Source: CAVRCA01 sp963719345
GTDB lineage: Bacteria > Pseudomonadota > Alphaproteobacteria > Acetobacterales > Acetobacteraceae
Reading direction: 5' to 3'
DNA: 64,000 bases
Assembly (NCBI GenBank): GCA_963719345.1
Contig: CAVRCA010000001.1
Span: 496,001 to 560,000, forward strand
Each line of letters begins with the position of its first letter. Within the stretch, counting starts at the first letter, position 1. A model generated the notes under the pieces. The model had not been told where the DNA came from. It did no database searches and saw only the letters and a program-made list of their open reading frames with translations. The translations under genes were made by a program, and so were the position numbers. This document shows, piece by piece, positions 1-12,598 of the stretch.

Positions 1-212
1 GCCCGGCGATCGGCCGAGGCGACACCGATCAACCCCTCGGCCGCGACCCGGCCGGACTTCTTGGCGGCCGCCGACAATCCCTTCTTGCGCAGCCAGTCGA
101 TCGCCGCCTCGGTGTCGCCACCCGTCTCGGACAGCGCCTTCTTGCAGTCCATCATCCCCGCCCCGGTCTTCTCGCGCAGGTCTTTCACCAGGGCTGCCGT
201 GATCTCGGCCAT
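1..212 (-). CDS. tsf: Elongation factor Ts, N-terminal part
   Basis: EF-Ts is the nucleotide exchange factor that recycles EF-Tu in the cytoplasm. About 70 N-terminal residues are visible, and the gene leaves the window at position 1. The start reads MAEITAALVKDLREKTGAG followed by MMDCKKALSETGGD and DWLRKKG, the standard TS-N (UBA-like) domain. Two adjacent ATGs (213-215 and 210-212) are possible; the second gives the usual MAEI start. A GGGAG lies about 6 bases upstream. It follows rpsB on the same strand, the usual rpsB-tsf pair. No frame break is seen in this part, in contrast to rpsB next door. Confidence 0.93.
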   Translation of the reverse strand, partial: MAEITAALVKDLREKTGAGMMDCKKALSETGGDTEAAIDWLRKKGLSAAAKKSGRVAAEGLIGVASADRR

Positions 213-285
213 CATACGTCTCCCAGAACTCAAAGGAGGAACCATTCCAAACGAGGAAGCCCGGGCGGCGATCCCGCCGGTCGCG

Positions 286-1125
286 TCAGTCCGGCCGGGC
301 GCCGTTCAGCCAGGCGCCGTTCAGGCGGTCGGCTGCTCGGCCTGCGGCGCCTGCACCTACGCCGACCTGCGCATCCGGCAACGCCTCCATGGGCAGGTCC
401 TCCGCTGCTCCGATGTCGCGGCCCGAAGCCGAGAGCTCGGCGCTGATGCCGTCCAGCACCGCCGTCGGCGACCAGGTCGCAATAGAGCGCAATCGCGCGG
501 ATCGCGTCGTCGTTGCCCGGAATAGGATAAGTGACCCCGGTCGGATCGGAATTGCTGTCGAGCATCGGCGACAACCGGGATGCCGAGCTTGTTCGCCTCT
601 TCGACCGCCATGCTTTTCCTTGTTGGTGTCGATGATGAACAGGATATCGGGCAGCCCGCCCATGTCCTTGATGCCGCCGAGCGCGCAGCTCCAGCTTGTC
701 GCGGTCGCGGGTGATGTCCAGCACCTCCTTCTTGGTGAGGCCCTGGAGTCGCCGCCCAGCATGTCCTCGATCTGGCGCAGCCGCTTGATGCTGCCGGTGA
801 TCGTCTTCCAGTTCGTCAGCATGCCGCCGAGCCAGCGGTGGTTCACATAGTACTGGCCGCAGCGTGGCGCTGTCCGCGACATACTCCGCCGCCGCCCGCT
901 TGGTGCCGACGAACAGCACCCGCCCGCCGGCTCGCGACCACGTCGCGCACGGCCCGCAGCGCGCGATCGAGCATCGGGACGCTCTGCTGCAGGTCGATGA
1001 TGTGGATCCCGGTTGCGCACCCCGAACATGAAACGGCCCCATCTTGGGGTTCCAGCGTCGGGTGTGGTGACCGAAATGCACGCCAGCTTCGAGGAGCTGG
1101 CGCAAGTGAACTCAGGCATCGCCAT
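286..1125 (-). CDS. rpsB: 30S ribosomal protein S2, frame broken many times
   Basis: S2 is an essential small-subunit protein. Reading the three minus frames in turn recovers the whole protein in order: MAMPEFT, LRQLLEAGVHFGHHTRRW, then NPKMGPF, FGVRN, GIHIIDLQQSVPMLDRAL, VLFVGTKRAAAEYVA, YYVNHRWLGGMLTNWKTI, GLTKKEVLDITRDRDKLE, GGIKDMGGLPDILFIIDTNK, VEEANKLGIPVV, LDSNSDPTGVTYPIPGNDDA and VLDGISAELSASG. Each step needs a frame change, about ten in 840 bases. All signature segments are present and undegraded, so this looks like poor consensus sequence and not a decayed gene. The start MAMPEFT is that of alphaproteobacterial S2; ATG at 1119 is an alternative. tsf follows about 70 bases downstream. 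The exact C-terminus is uncertain because of the breaks. Confidence 0.85.
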   Translation of the reverse strand: MAMPEFTCASSSKLACISVTTPDAGTPRWGRFMFGVRNRDPHHRPAAERPDARSRAAGRARRGREPAGGCCSSAPSGRRRSMSRTAPRCGQYYVNHRWLGGMLTNWKTITGSIKRLRQIEDMLGGDSRASPRRRCWTSPATATSWSCALGGIKDMGGLPDILFIIDTNKEKHGGRRGEQARHPGCRRCSTAIPIRPGSLILFRATTTRSARLRSIATWSPTAVLDGISAELSASGRDIGAAEDLPMEALPDAQVGVGAGAAGRAADRLNGAWLNGARPD

Positions 1126-1368
1126 CGGCGTGTCCCTTTCTTCGTCCGGTTCTGCCTCCGCAGGGCATGCCGCCGACCGAGGCCGGGACACCGGACCCGC
1201 ATTGCTCCAGGTGGCTCTGTCACGTGGAGCAGAACGGGGAAGTCGCCCTGCGTGTGGATTACCGACCGCGGCTCAGGACCACGCAGCAACGCGCGCCCGA
1301 AAACGGGGCCGGCACGCGCGATATGGCCGCAACGGGGCCGGAACGCAAGCGCCGAGCGGGGCGGATGC

Positions 1369-2615
1369 TCAGCCGGTGGCCAGGGCGGGCCCGGCCAGGC
1401 CGTCCTGTCGCCGGCTCGGGCCACCGGCTCGATCTGCACGAAGCCGGCGAGCAGTCCGACCGTGACACCGAACTGCCAAGCGCGATCGTACGATCCCAGC
1501 ATGTCGTAGATCAGCCCGCCGCCCCAGGCGCCCAGGAAGGAACCCGCCTGGTGAACCATGAACGACAAGCCGAGCAGGGTCGCCATGTAGCGGGTGCCGA
1601 ACATCTCGGCCACCAAGCCGCTGGTCAACGGCATGACCCCCATCCACAACATCCCCATCGCCGCCGCGAACACCACCGTGCTGGCGGGCGTCGGCGGGAA
1701 GAAGAAGAATGCTGTCAGAACTCCCGACCGCAGGATGTAGAGCAGCCCGAGCAGGATGTGCTTGGGGTAACGCCCGCCGAGCCAGCCAAACAGCCAGGAT
1801 CCGATCACGTTGAACCCGCCGATGGTCGCCAGCGCCGTCGCGCCCAGCATCGGGTCCATGCCGCAGAGCGACAGGTACGTCGGCAGATGCGTGGTCAGGA
1901 ACACGAGATTGAGGCCGCAGACGAAGTAGGCGCCGCTCATCACCAGGAACGGGCGATGATGCACGGCCAAGCCGATCACCTGACGCATGCCGACGGCATC
2001 GCCGCCGCGCTTCGGTAGCTTGTCCGAGCCGCCCGCGAGCCAAGCTGCCGGCACCATGACGATAGCGAGCACGACGTAGAACGCCATGCCGACATGCCAG
2101 CCCTCACGGGCGATCAGTTGCTGCACGATCGGCGCAATCAGCAGGGTGCCGAGCGAACCGACGGCCGAGACCACGCCAAGGACGAAGCTGCGCCGGGATT
2201 CCGGTGCGGCGCGGGCGCTCGCCGTCATCGCCAGGCTCGACGCGGTGCAGGCCAGGGCTATGCCGATCAGTATCCCGGCAACGGTCAGCGCGGCAGTGCC
2301 GCCGGCGGTCAGCATCACGAGCACCGCGGCGGCGTAGAGCAGTGCGCCTGCGACCATCGCCGGCCGGCAGCCATACTTGTCGGCGATCCCCCCGACAAAG
2401 GGCTGCGCGACTCCCCAGGAAACATTCTGCAGCGCGACGGCGAAGGTGAAGTTCGCCGTCGTGACCCCGAGATCGTGGCTCATCGGCAGCAGGAACAGGC
2501 CGAGGCTCTGCCGCATGCCCATGCTGAGACTGAGCATGAGCGACGCGCCGAAAAGAATGGTGCGGGTCTGCGCGGCGCCCGCGGGTGTGAGAAAAACCTG
2601 CCGCTGAGACATCAC
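1369..2615 (-). CDS. MFS transporter
   Basis: About 410-residue inner-membrane transporter of the major facilitator superfamily. Twelve hydrophobic segments can be followed, starting with a helix ending LGLFLLPMSHDLGV. The loop between helices 2 and 3 reads GGIADKYGCRP, the usual MFS G-x-x-x-D-[RK]-x-G signature. The second half contains GWLGGRYPKH, the repeat of the same motif. The style resembles the monocarboxylate/oxalate-formate type transporters common in Alphaproteobacteria, but the substrate cannot be read from the sequence. The frame that encodes the protein does not stop after helix 12; it runs on into rpsB. A neighbouring frame stops at 1369, so I place the end there and suspect one base error near 1430. 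It lies between dnaE and rpsB on the same strand. Confidence 0.75.
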
Positions 2616-2729
2616 CGTTCCTGTCCGCCCCGGCGGATCTTTTCAGGACAGATTTCTCCCGGCCCGAGGGCAACCGCAAGCCTGTTCTGCGCGGGGCTGA
2701 CCTGACTTCGTGCTGGGCAGTCGGAGGCC

Positions 2730-6163
<3,434 letters not shown>

Positions 6164-6222
6164 GCCATCAATCTAGGCGTGCTCCCGACCGGAGCCAATC
6201 GCCTTGAAGGCCGGTCCGGCGG

Positions 6223-6567
6223 CTACGTCGTCTCTCCTGGAATAATGACCCGCTCCTCGACCACGAAGGTCTTGATGCGGCCGATGAACAGCGCCCCGTC
6301 GGCATAGAGGCGTTGCGCCTCCGGGCTCTGGGCCGAGCGAGCCAAGCTCTCGCGGTCTTCGTACCAGAGCTCCGCGATGCCATCGATCTCGACCTCGGTG
6401 GTCGGGATGTCAGGGCGGGTCAGTTCCTCCCGGATGTGGGATTGCAGGTAGCGCCGCAACTCCGGAACGCCATGCGCCAGTGGTGCGTGAACCTCTGTCC
6501 AATGGCGGTGAAACTCCTCCTTCGACAGACCCTCCTTGCGGGTCAGCAGCGAGACGGATTTGATCAT
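6223..6567 (-). CDS. EthD domain-containing protein
   Basis: Small soluble protein of 114 residues with the EthD fold (dimeric alpha/beta barrel). Diagnostic features are the start MIKSVSLLTRKEGLSKEEF, the segment HRHWTEVHAPLAHGVPELRRY, and the later IDGIAELWYEDRESL. EthD proteins were first met in ethyl tert-butyl ether degradation; others act as small cyclases or isomerases. No particular substrate can be assigned. It lies 21 bases downstream of the periplasmic binding protein gene and is probably co-transcribed with it. This pair interrupts the lolD-dnaE neighbourhood. Confidence 0.85.
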   Translation of the reverse strand: MIKSVSLLTRKEGLSKEEFHRHWTEVHAPLAHGVPELRRYLQSHIREELTRPDIPTTEVEIDGIAELWYEDRESLARSAQSPEAQRLYADGALFIGRIKTFVVEERVIIPGETT

Positions 6568-6588
6568 CCTTCTTTCCTCCGGTGACGC

Positions 6589-7813
6589 TTACATCTTGGC
6601 CAGCTTGCACTCGCTTTCCGACAGCGGACGAAACACCTGGTCGGCTGGGACCGTCGCCAGCACGTTGTAGGTATCCCACAATTCCCGGCTCTCCGCCGGC
6701 TTCTTCACCTCGAACAGGTAGGCCGGGTGCAGCCCCTTCCCGTCCACCCGGATGCTTCCCGGCCCGAGTGCGTCGTCATCGAGCTTCATGCGCTTGAGCA
6801 CGTCCACCACGGCGCGGCCCGAGGCTTTTGCAGCCGTCGGTCCCATTCGCGTCACGGCGCGAAGATAGTTGAACACGCCGGAATAGCCGCCGGCCTGTTC
6901 CTGGTTGGGCGGAGTGTTGTTCATCTTCGGGCGGACGCGGGCGGTGAAGGCGCGCGTGCGATCGTTCATGTCCCAATAGAACATTTCGCTCAGGCACGAC
7001 TCCCTGCGCGTTGGCGAGCCCGACGCCGTGGACGTCGTTGATGAACATGCCGAGCCCGGCGATGCGCGCCCCGTTGCGCTGCAGGCCGAACTCGTGCGCC
7101 TGCTTGATGATGTTGATCGTGTCGGTGCCGGATGCGGCCAGCGCCACCATTTGCGCCCCGCTCGCCTGCGCCTGGACGATGAAGGACGAGTGGTCCGTGG
7201 TGCTGGCGAAGGGATAGGCCACGGCGCCCACGACCTTGCCACCGGCATCCTGGATGAACCGCGTGGCGTCGGACTGGGAGTTGTGGCCGAACGCGTAGTC
7301 CGCGGTGATGAAGAACCACGTCTTGGCGCCGCGCTCGACCAACGGCACGACGGCGGTGCGGCCCTGCTGGTAGGTGTCGAACGTCCAATGCACGAGGTTG
7401 GGCGTGCAGTATTGGTTGGTCAGCGCCGAGGTGCCGGCGCCGGTGTTGAGCTGCAGCTTGTCCTTGTCGCTGCACAACGTCGTGAGCGCGATCGCGACCG
7501 CGCTGTTATTGATGTCCGCGATGCAGTCCACGCCGTCCTGATCGAACCACTGACGGGCGATCGCGCTGCCGACATCCGGCTTGTTCTGGTGGTCGGCGGC
7601 CAGCACTTCGACCGTGAACGAGGCCGGCACCCCGACATCCTGCACCGCTTGGCGGATGCAGGTCACGACATTCGGACCGCCAAGATCCTTGTATGGACCC
7701 GACATGTCCGTCAATACGCCGATCTTGATGACCGGCGCGGTGGCGGCCCGCGCTCGCACGGCCGAAACCGAGGCGGCCGTTGCCAAAAGCCCTCGCCTGG
7801 TCAATGCGGTCAT
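6589..7813 (-). CDS. ABC transporter substrate-binding protein, branched-chain amino acid type, one frame break
   Basis: About 405-residue periplasmic binding protein of the Leu/Ile/Val-binding superfamily (periplasmic binding protein type 1). An N-terminal twin-arginine-like signal TRRGLLATAASVSAV is followed by an Ala-rich cleavage region. The mature part begins VIKIGVLTDMSGPYKDLGG, the family signature, and later has FFITADYAFGHNSQSDATRF. The frame breaks near 6995; the second frame carries DRTRAFTARVRPKMNNTPPN and the C-terminus SECKLAKM. ATG at 7813 is chosen over 7819 because it leaves proper spacing behind GGGAG. No permease or ATPase genes are adjacent, so it is an orphan component. 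Ligands of this family include amino acids, amides and aromatic acids; none can be chosen here. Confidence 0.85.
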
Positions 7814-7837
7814 CGCCATCTCCCTTGTTCCACGGGC

Positions 7838-8527
7838 TCAGCCGAGCGGTACCACCCTGCCTTCACGCAAGGTCACGGTGCGGTCCATCCGGGCGGCCAG
7901 ATCCGGGTTGTGCGTGGCGATCAGCGCGGCAACACCTTGCTCTCGCACCATCGCCAGTAGTGCATCGAACACGGCGCCGGCCGTGCCGACGTCGAGATTG
8001 CCGGTGGGCTCGTCGGCCAGCAGCACGCGGGGCCGGTTGGCGAGCGCCCGGCCGATCGCCACCCGCTGCTGCTCGCCGCCCGACAGTTTTCCGGGCAGAT
8101 GACTTGCGCGATCGCGCAAGCCGAGGATGCCGAGCAGGTCCATGGCGCGCGCCGCCGCCTCGCGCCGGCGCCGGCCGGCGATCATCTGCGGCAGGACCAG
8201 GTTCTCCAGGGCGGAGAACTCGGCCAGCAGGTGGTGGAACTGGTAGACGAAGCCGATCGCGTGACGACGAATCAGGGTGCGCTCCGCGTCCGACAGCGTG
8301 CCGGCTTGCCGCCCGTCCACGAGCACCGCGCCGCCATCCGGGCGTTCCAGCAGTCCTGCCAAATGCAGCAGGGTGGACTTGCCGGTGCCCGACGGCGCGA
8401 CGAGGGCGACGATTTCGCCGCCGTGCAGAGAGAGGTCGGCGCCGCGCAACACCGGCAACTCGCCCCCTTCGGTGCGATAGACGCGCTGCACGCCGCGCAA
8501 CTCGAGCGGCGGCGCACCCTCATTCAC
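7838..8527 (-). CDS. lolD: Lipoprotein-releasing ABC transporter ATPase LolD
   Basis: Cytoplasmic ATPase (229 residues) that powers release of lipoproteins from the inner membrane to the carrier LolA. Motifs in order: Walker A APSGTGKST, Q-loop region FVYQFHHLLAEFSALEN, ABC signature LSGGEQQRVAIGRAL, Walker B VLLADEPTGNLD and H-loop IATHNPD. The FHHLL-EFSALEN stretch is typical of LolD as opposed to related MacB or FtsE ATPases. The gene overlaps the end of lolC by 8 bases, implying translational coupling. Confidence 0.95.
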   Translation of the reverse strand: MNEGAPPLELRGVQRVYRTEGGELPVLRGADLSLHGGEIVALVAPSGTGKSTLLHLAGLLERPDGGAVLVDGRQAGTLSDAERTLIRRHAIGFVYQFHHLLAEFSALENLVLPQMIAGRRRREAAARAMDLLGILGLRDRASHLPGKLSGGEQQRVAIGRALANRPRVLLADEPTGNLDVGTAGAVFDALLAMVREQGVAALIATHNPDLAARMDRTVTLREGRVVPLG

Positions 8528-9773
8528 TGCGGAGCGCCTCCACCGGGTCGGTGCGCGCGGCCCGCCAGCTCGGGTAGAGGGTCGCCAGCAGCGAGAGCGC
8601 CAGCGCCATCACCACCACCTGCATCACCTCGTGCCAGTCGAGCCGGGCCGGCAGGTGGGTAAGGTAATAGACCTCGGGATTGAAGACGCTGGTGCCGGTC
8701 GCCGCCTCGACCCAGTGCTGCAGGGTTTCGATATTCAGGCAGAACAGCACCCCGAGGATGAGGCCGACGAGCGTGCCGGTGACGCCGACCGATGCGCCGC
8801 ACATGAGAAAGATGCGCATCACCGAGCCCTGCCCCGCACCGATCGTGCGCAGCACGGCGATGTCGCGCGTCTTGTCCTTCACCATCATGATCAGGGAGGA
8901 GACCACATTGAACGCGGCGACCAGGATGATCAGGGTGAGGATGAGGAACATGACGTTCTGCTCGACCTGCACCGCGGCGAAGAAGCTGTTGTTGCTTTGC
9001 TGCCAATCCACCGAGTAGGTCCCGGTGCCCGCCAGTGCGGCCCGCAAGCTGGGATAGATCGCGCCAATGCGCTCGGGGTCGTCGACCGACACTTCGATCT
9101 GGGTCACCGCGTCGGGCTTCTGGAAAAAGATCTGGGCGGCCTCCAGGGGCAGGAAGACATAGCCCGTGTCGTATTCGTTCATGCCGACTTGAAAGATCGC
9201 GACGACCTTGTACGTGCGCACGCGGGGGATGGTGCCGAACGCGGTCGCGGCGCCCTGGGGAGAGACCAGGGTGATCGGACTGCCGACGTGCAGGCCGAAG
9301 CGGCGGGCCAGGCCGGCGCCGACGGCAATCGCATCGTTGCCACTGAAAGCTTCCAAGCTGCCGGCGACGATGTGTCCACTGACGGCGCGCAGCTTCGCCA
9401 TGTCGGCGGCGCTGATGCCGCGCACCAGGCCGCCGGTGGACTGGCCGCGGTTGTCGCTGATGAGCACCTGGCCGTCGATCACCGGGATAGCGGAGACGAC
9501 GCCGGGCACCGCCCGGATCCGCTCCGTCAGCCGTTGGTAGTCGGCCAGCGGCGCGCCGCCGCCGGCAAAGATGCCGACATGGCCGTTGAAGCCGAGGATG
9601 CGGCTCAGCAGGTCGACCTTGAAGCCGCCCATCACGCTCATCACGATGATCAGGGTGGCGACGCCGAGCGCGATGCCGACCAGCGAGAACCCGGCGATCA
9701 CGGAGACGAACCGCTCGCCCCGCCGGGCGCGCAGATAGCGGCCGGCGACGGCCCGCTCGAAGGCGTTGAACAT
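8520..9773 (-). CDS. lolC: Lipoprotein-releasing ABC transporter permease LolC/E
   Basis: Inner-membrane permease of 417 residues for outer-membrane lipoprotein sorting. It has the standard layout: N-terminal cytoplasmic FERAVAGRYLRARRGERFVS, first transmembrane helix (about residues 25-45), a large periplasmic domain, then three helices in the last third beginning NVMFLILTLIILVAAFNVVS. The segment MMVKDKTRDIAVLRTIGAG is the FtsX/LolC signature that contacts the ATPase. A single permease gene, used as a homodimer, is usual in Alphaproteobacteria. It lies 12 bases after proS and overlaps lolD. Confidence 0.93.
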   Translation of the reverse strand: MFNAFERAVAGRYLRARRGERFVSVIAGFSLVGIALGVATLIIVMSVMGGFKVDLLSRILGFNGHVGIFAGGGAPLADYQRLTERIRAVPGVVSAIPVIDGQVLISDNRGQSTGGLVRGISAADMAKLRAVSGHIVAGSLEAFSGNDAIAVGAGLARRFGLHVGSPITLVSPQGAATAFGTIPRVRTYKVVAIFQVGMNEYDTGYVFLPLEAAQIFFQKPDAVTQIEVSVDDPERIGAIYPSLRAALAGTGTYSVDWQQSNNSFFAAVQVEQNVMFLILTLIILVAAFNVVSSLIMMVKDKTRDIAVLRTIGAGQGSVMRIFLMCGASVGVTGTLVGLILGVLFCLNIETLQHWVEAATGTSVFNPEVYYLTHLPARLDWHEVMQVVVMALALSLLATLYPSWRAARTDPVEALRSE

Positions 9774-9785
9774 GTCAGGTGTGGC

Positions 9786-11093
9786 TCATACCCGCGCCAG
9801 AGCGTCCTCGACCGAGAGCTCGTGCCGCTCCCCACTGGCCCGTCGCTTCAGTTCCACTTTGCCCGTCGCCGCGCCACGCGGGCCGACGACGATCTGCCAA
9901 GGAAGACCCATCAGGTCGGCGTCGGCAAATTTCACGCCGGGCCGCTCGTCGCGGTCGTCATACAGCGCCTCGCCGCCGAGCTGGGCATACAAATCCTCGC
10001 AGATGCGGTCGCACGCGGCGTCGCCCCGCTTGAGGTTCAGGATCGCCGCCTTGAACGGGGCCACGCTGTCCGGCCAGACGATGCCGTTCGCGTCATGGCT
10101 CGCCTCGATCACCGCGCCCACCAGCCGGCTCACCCCGATGCCATAGCTGCCCATCTCGGCCGCGACCGGCCGGCCGTCGGGTCCCGCCACCCTGAAGCCC
10201 ATCGGCTCGCTGTACTTCGTACCGAAGTAAAAAATATGGCCGACCTCGATGCCGCGCCCCTCCCGTCGACGGTCCGGTGCCACCGTCTCCCAGGCCGCCA
10301 AATCGTGCTTCTCGTCGGTTGCCGCGTAGTGCGAGGTCATCAGGTCGAAGAAGCGCTGGAGATCGTCCGGGCTGCGGTGGTCGAACGTCGCGGGCGAGTA
10401 GTCGATCTCCTCGAACGCCGCGTCATAGAACACCTGGCTCTCGCCGGTGGGAGCGAGGATGATGAATTCGTGGCTCAGGTCGCCGCCGATCGGGCCGGTG
10501 TCGGCCACCATCGGGATCGCCTCCAGGCCCATGCGGCGGAAGCCGCGCATATAGGCCAGCATCATCTTGCGGTAGCTCACCACCGCGCCGGCGTAGTCGA
10601 GATCGAAGCTGTAGGCATCCTTCATCAGGAATTCGCGGCCCCGCATGACGCCGAATCGCGGGCGCACCTCGTCGCGGAACTTCCATTGGATGTGATACAG
10701 AATCTGCGGCAGCTCACGGTAGGACTTCACCGACTGGCGCATCAGGTCGGTGATCATCTCCTCGTTGGTCGGACCGTACAGCATCTCGCGCTCGTGCCGG
10801 TCCTTGATGCGCAGCATCTCGCGGCCGTAATCCTCATAACGGCCGCTCTCGCGCCACAGCTCGGCTGGCTGAATGGTCGGCATGAGCAATTCCTGGGCGC
10901 CCGCGGCGTCCTGTTCCTCCCGCACGATCTGCTCGATACGCCGGAGCACCCGGTAGCCGAGCGGCAGCCAGGCATAGATGCCGGCCGAGGTCTGGCGCAC
11001 GAGGCCGGCCCGCAGCATCAGCCGGTGCGAGGCGATCTGCGCCTCCGCCGGTGTTTCCTTCAGGGTCGGCACCAAGCCGTGTGACAGCCGCAT
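9786..11093 (-). CDS. proS: Proline-tRNA ligase, short form
   Basis: Class II aminoacyl-tRNA synthetase charging tRNA-Pro. At 435 residues it is the short bacterial form without the INS editing domain, as in other Alphaproteobacteria. Class II motifs are visible: motif 1 region LPLGYRVLRRIEQIVREEQD, the TNEEMITDLMRQSVKSYREL stretch, motif 2 RFGVMRGREFLMKDAYSFD, and motif 3 SYGIGVSRLVGAVIE. The anticodon-binding domain follows, ending ELSVEDALARV. The open frame extends further upstream, but ATG at 11093 gives the family start MRLSHGLVPTLKETPAEAQ. It sits directly upstream of lolC. Confidence 0.95.
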   Translation of the reverse strand: MRLSHGLVPTLKETPAEAQIASHRLMLRAGLVRQTSAGIYAWLPLGYRVLRRIEQIVREEQDAAGAQELLMPTIQPAELWRESGRYEDYGREMLRIKDRHEREMLYGPTNEEMITDLMRQSVKSYRELPQILYHIQWKFRDEVRPRFGVMRGREFLMKDAYSFDLDYAGAVVSYRKMMLAYMRGFRRMGLEAIPMVADTGPIGGDLSHEFIILAPTGESQVFYDAAFEEIDYSPATFDHRSPDDLQRFFDLMTSHYAATDEKHDLAAWETVAPDRRREGRGIEVGHIFYFGTKYSEPMGFRVAGPDGRPVAAEMGSYGIGVSRLVGAVIEASHDANGIVWPDSVAPFKAAILNLKRGDAACDRICEDLYAQLGGEALYDDRDERPGVKFADADLMGLPWQIVVGPRGAATGKVELKRRASGERHELSVEDALARV

Positions 11094-11124
11094 CCGCTCA
11101 GTCCCGCGCAGTCGCGGCCGGACC

Positions 11125-12268
11125 CTAATGCGGTTTGCCGCCGACGATAAGACCATCCGACAGGACGCGCTCCACCGTTGAGCGACGTGGTCGCTCGAAC
11201 CGGCCGAGCCGCATGGCCGGTTGCTCAACCCAGCGCCTGACGGCGGTCGCCAGCGCCAGGGTGAGGACGGTTGCCAATACCGCGTACACCGACGGGTGTT
11301 CGGCCGGTGCCAGGCCGAGTTCGACGCCAGCCGAACCCCTGCACCGTCTCGATCACGGCCGCACTCATGTAGAACGGATAGGAGATCGCGCCGAGCCAGG
11401 TAAGCCCGGGTATGCCGGCGAGCATCGGTCGGCACCCCTGTTGCGCCGCCACCAGCGTTCCGAGCAGCGCCAGCCACACGGAACAGACCACCATCCAGTC
11501 ACGGCACCCATAGCCGAGTGCGAGTGCGCCGAGCGCCAGGCCACCCGCTGTAATCAGCCGGCCGTCGACGGCGCAGGCGAGCGGCGGCGCCAGACGGACC
11601 ACCGTCATTCCGGCGATGAACTCGGGGAAGAACCGCCAGAGAGCGCCCTCATAGGTGAGGTTCAGACCGACCAGACCGGCAGCGGCGTCCACGTGAGCCA
11701 GGACCACCCCCATCACGGCGGCCAGCAGGGCGCAGAGTCCGACCGGAGTTCCCCGGACTGCCCACCAGAGCCACGGAAAGACGAGGTATCCCGCCCATTC
11801 CGTGCTGATCGACCAGGACGGGTAGTTCCATGCCCAGCGATCGCTGAACCCCCAGCCGTGCAACAGCAGCACATGCCGGGCGAGCTCCGGCCAGCCCAGC
11901 CGGCCGGCATCGCGAAGGGCTACGCCGCTCCAGCCAGCGCCGATCAGCATCAGGAGCAGGAGCAGGATAATCGCCAAGTGGACGGGGTAGATCCGCAGCA
12001 AGCGCCGGGCCCAGAACCGGCCGATTTCGCGCAGCGAACGTCGCTGGACCGGGTGCGCATGCGCCAACACCAGGCCGGACAGCACGAAAAACCCGTCGAC
12101 GCCAAGCGTGCCCCGGCCGGCAACAGCATCAACCCCGAACGCCGCGAAAGCTCCGAGTTGCAAACGCAGATGGTAGAGGAAGACCCAAGCGGCAAAGCCG
12201 GCACGGCAGCACGTCAGGTCATCGATCCTGCGAACCGGTCCGAACGAATGCTCCAAGCACTGCGGCAA
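11125..12268 (-). CDS. Acyltransferase family 3 membrane protein, one frame break
   Basis: Multi-pass inner-membrane O-acyltransferase of the OafA/YrhL (Acyl_transf_3) family; members acylate surface sugars, lipids or antibiotics. Visible signatures are GTLGVDGFFVLSGLVLAHAH, the ARRLLRIYPVHLA segment and PSWSISTEWAGYLVFP, with about ten hydrophobic helices. The frame breaks near 11330. The correct C-terminus lies in another minus frame, with a final helix VLATVLTLALATAVRRWVEQ, and stops at 11125. The family's usual RxxR-x(n)-H catalytic start is weak: a histidine is present in VFLYHLRLQLG. It sits between DUF1467 and proS, where the conserved gene order normally has no such gene, so it is probably an insertion. 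The substrate is unknown. Confidence 0.82.
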
Positions 12269-12388
12269 CTGCGACCCTGCAGATTGCTGCGACGCACAAT
12301 AGGAGATCGATGGTAAAGTTTCCGTGAAGGCATCAATGGAGAGTTAAACCGCCGTGACTTGGCGGGTGCAACTCAGTAACAAGGAAGC

Positions 12389-12416
12389 GGCCCCAACATG
12401 CCGAAGCATGGGGGCC
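12389..12416. repeat. Hairpin with CGAA tetraloop
   Basis: Inverted repeat GGCCCC-AA-CATGC, loop CGAA, GCATG-GGGGCC. Eleven base pairs with a two-base bulge closed by a GNRA-like loop. It could act in RNA from either strand. There is no T-run, so it is not an obvious intrinsic terminator. Confidence 0.5.
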
Positions 12417-12441
12417 AAGTTTAGGGAGGAAACGCTAGTCA

Positions 12442-12476
12442 CACGGCAGGTAGAGGAGTTCCTCTGCCTGCCCGTG
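12442..12476. repeat. Imperfect 35-base palindrome
   Basis: CACGGCAGGTAGAGGA faces TTCCTCTGCCTGCCCGTG with one mismatch and one extra base in the stem. The near symmetry means both strands give the same strong hairpin; a protein-binding palindrome is also possible. No T-run follows. Confidence 0.5.
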
Positions 12477-12598
12477 ATGATTACGCGCGTGGGGCTTCGC
12501 GTCCAGCCTAATCGGCAGGATTGTCGATCACAGTTTGTACATTAAAGTGTCGGCAAGACCGCTCTCCGAGCGAAGTTGAGCGATTTGCGGCATCTTGT

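Larger units (their letters stand above)
12269..12598. other. 330-base intergenic region with three stacked hairpins
   Basis: No convincing reading frame in either direction, and base composition is lower in GC than the flanks. It separates DUF1467 from the acyltransferase. Three inverted repeats follow each other: 12349-12365 (5-bp stem), 12389-12416 (stem CATGC/GCATG with CGAA tetraloop, then GGCCCC/GGGGCC after a two-base bulge) and 12442-12476 (near-perfect palindrome). A purine-rich AGGGAGGAAACG at 12423-12434 on the plus strand resembles a leader with a ribosome-binding site, but no gene starts behind it. Confidence 0.5.

Noticed and set aside
843..1440. Long C-terminal extension of the MFS transporter into rpsB
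   Set aside because: The extension contains S2 sequence (GIHIIDLQQSVPMLDRAL) and so is the neighbouring gene read through lost frame signals.
8631..11084. Very long plus-strand open frame (over 800 codons) opposite lolC and proS
   Set aside because: His/Asp/Arg-rich translation typical of antisense to hydrophobic GC-rich genes; lolC and proS on the minus strand are unmistakable.
12354..12545. 63-codon plus-strand frame in the gap before DUF1467
   Set aside because: It spans the hairpins, has no start signal and a random-looking translation.
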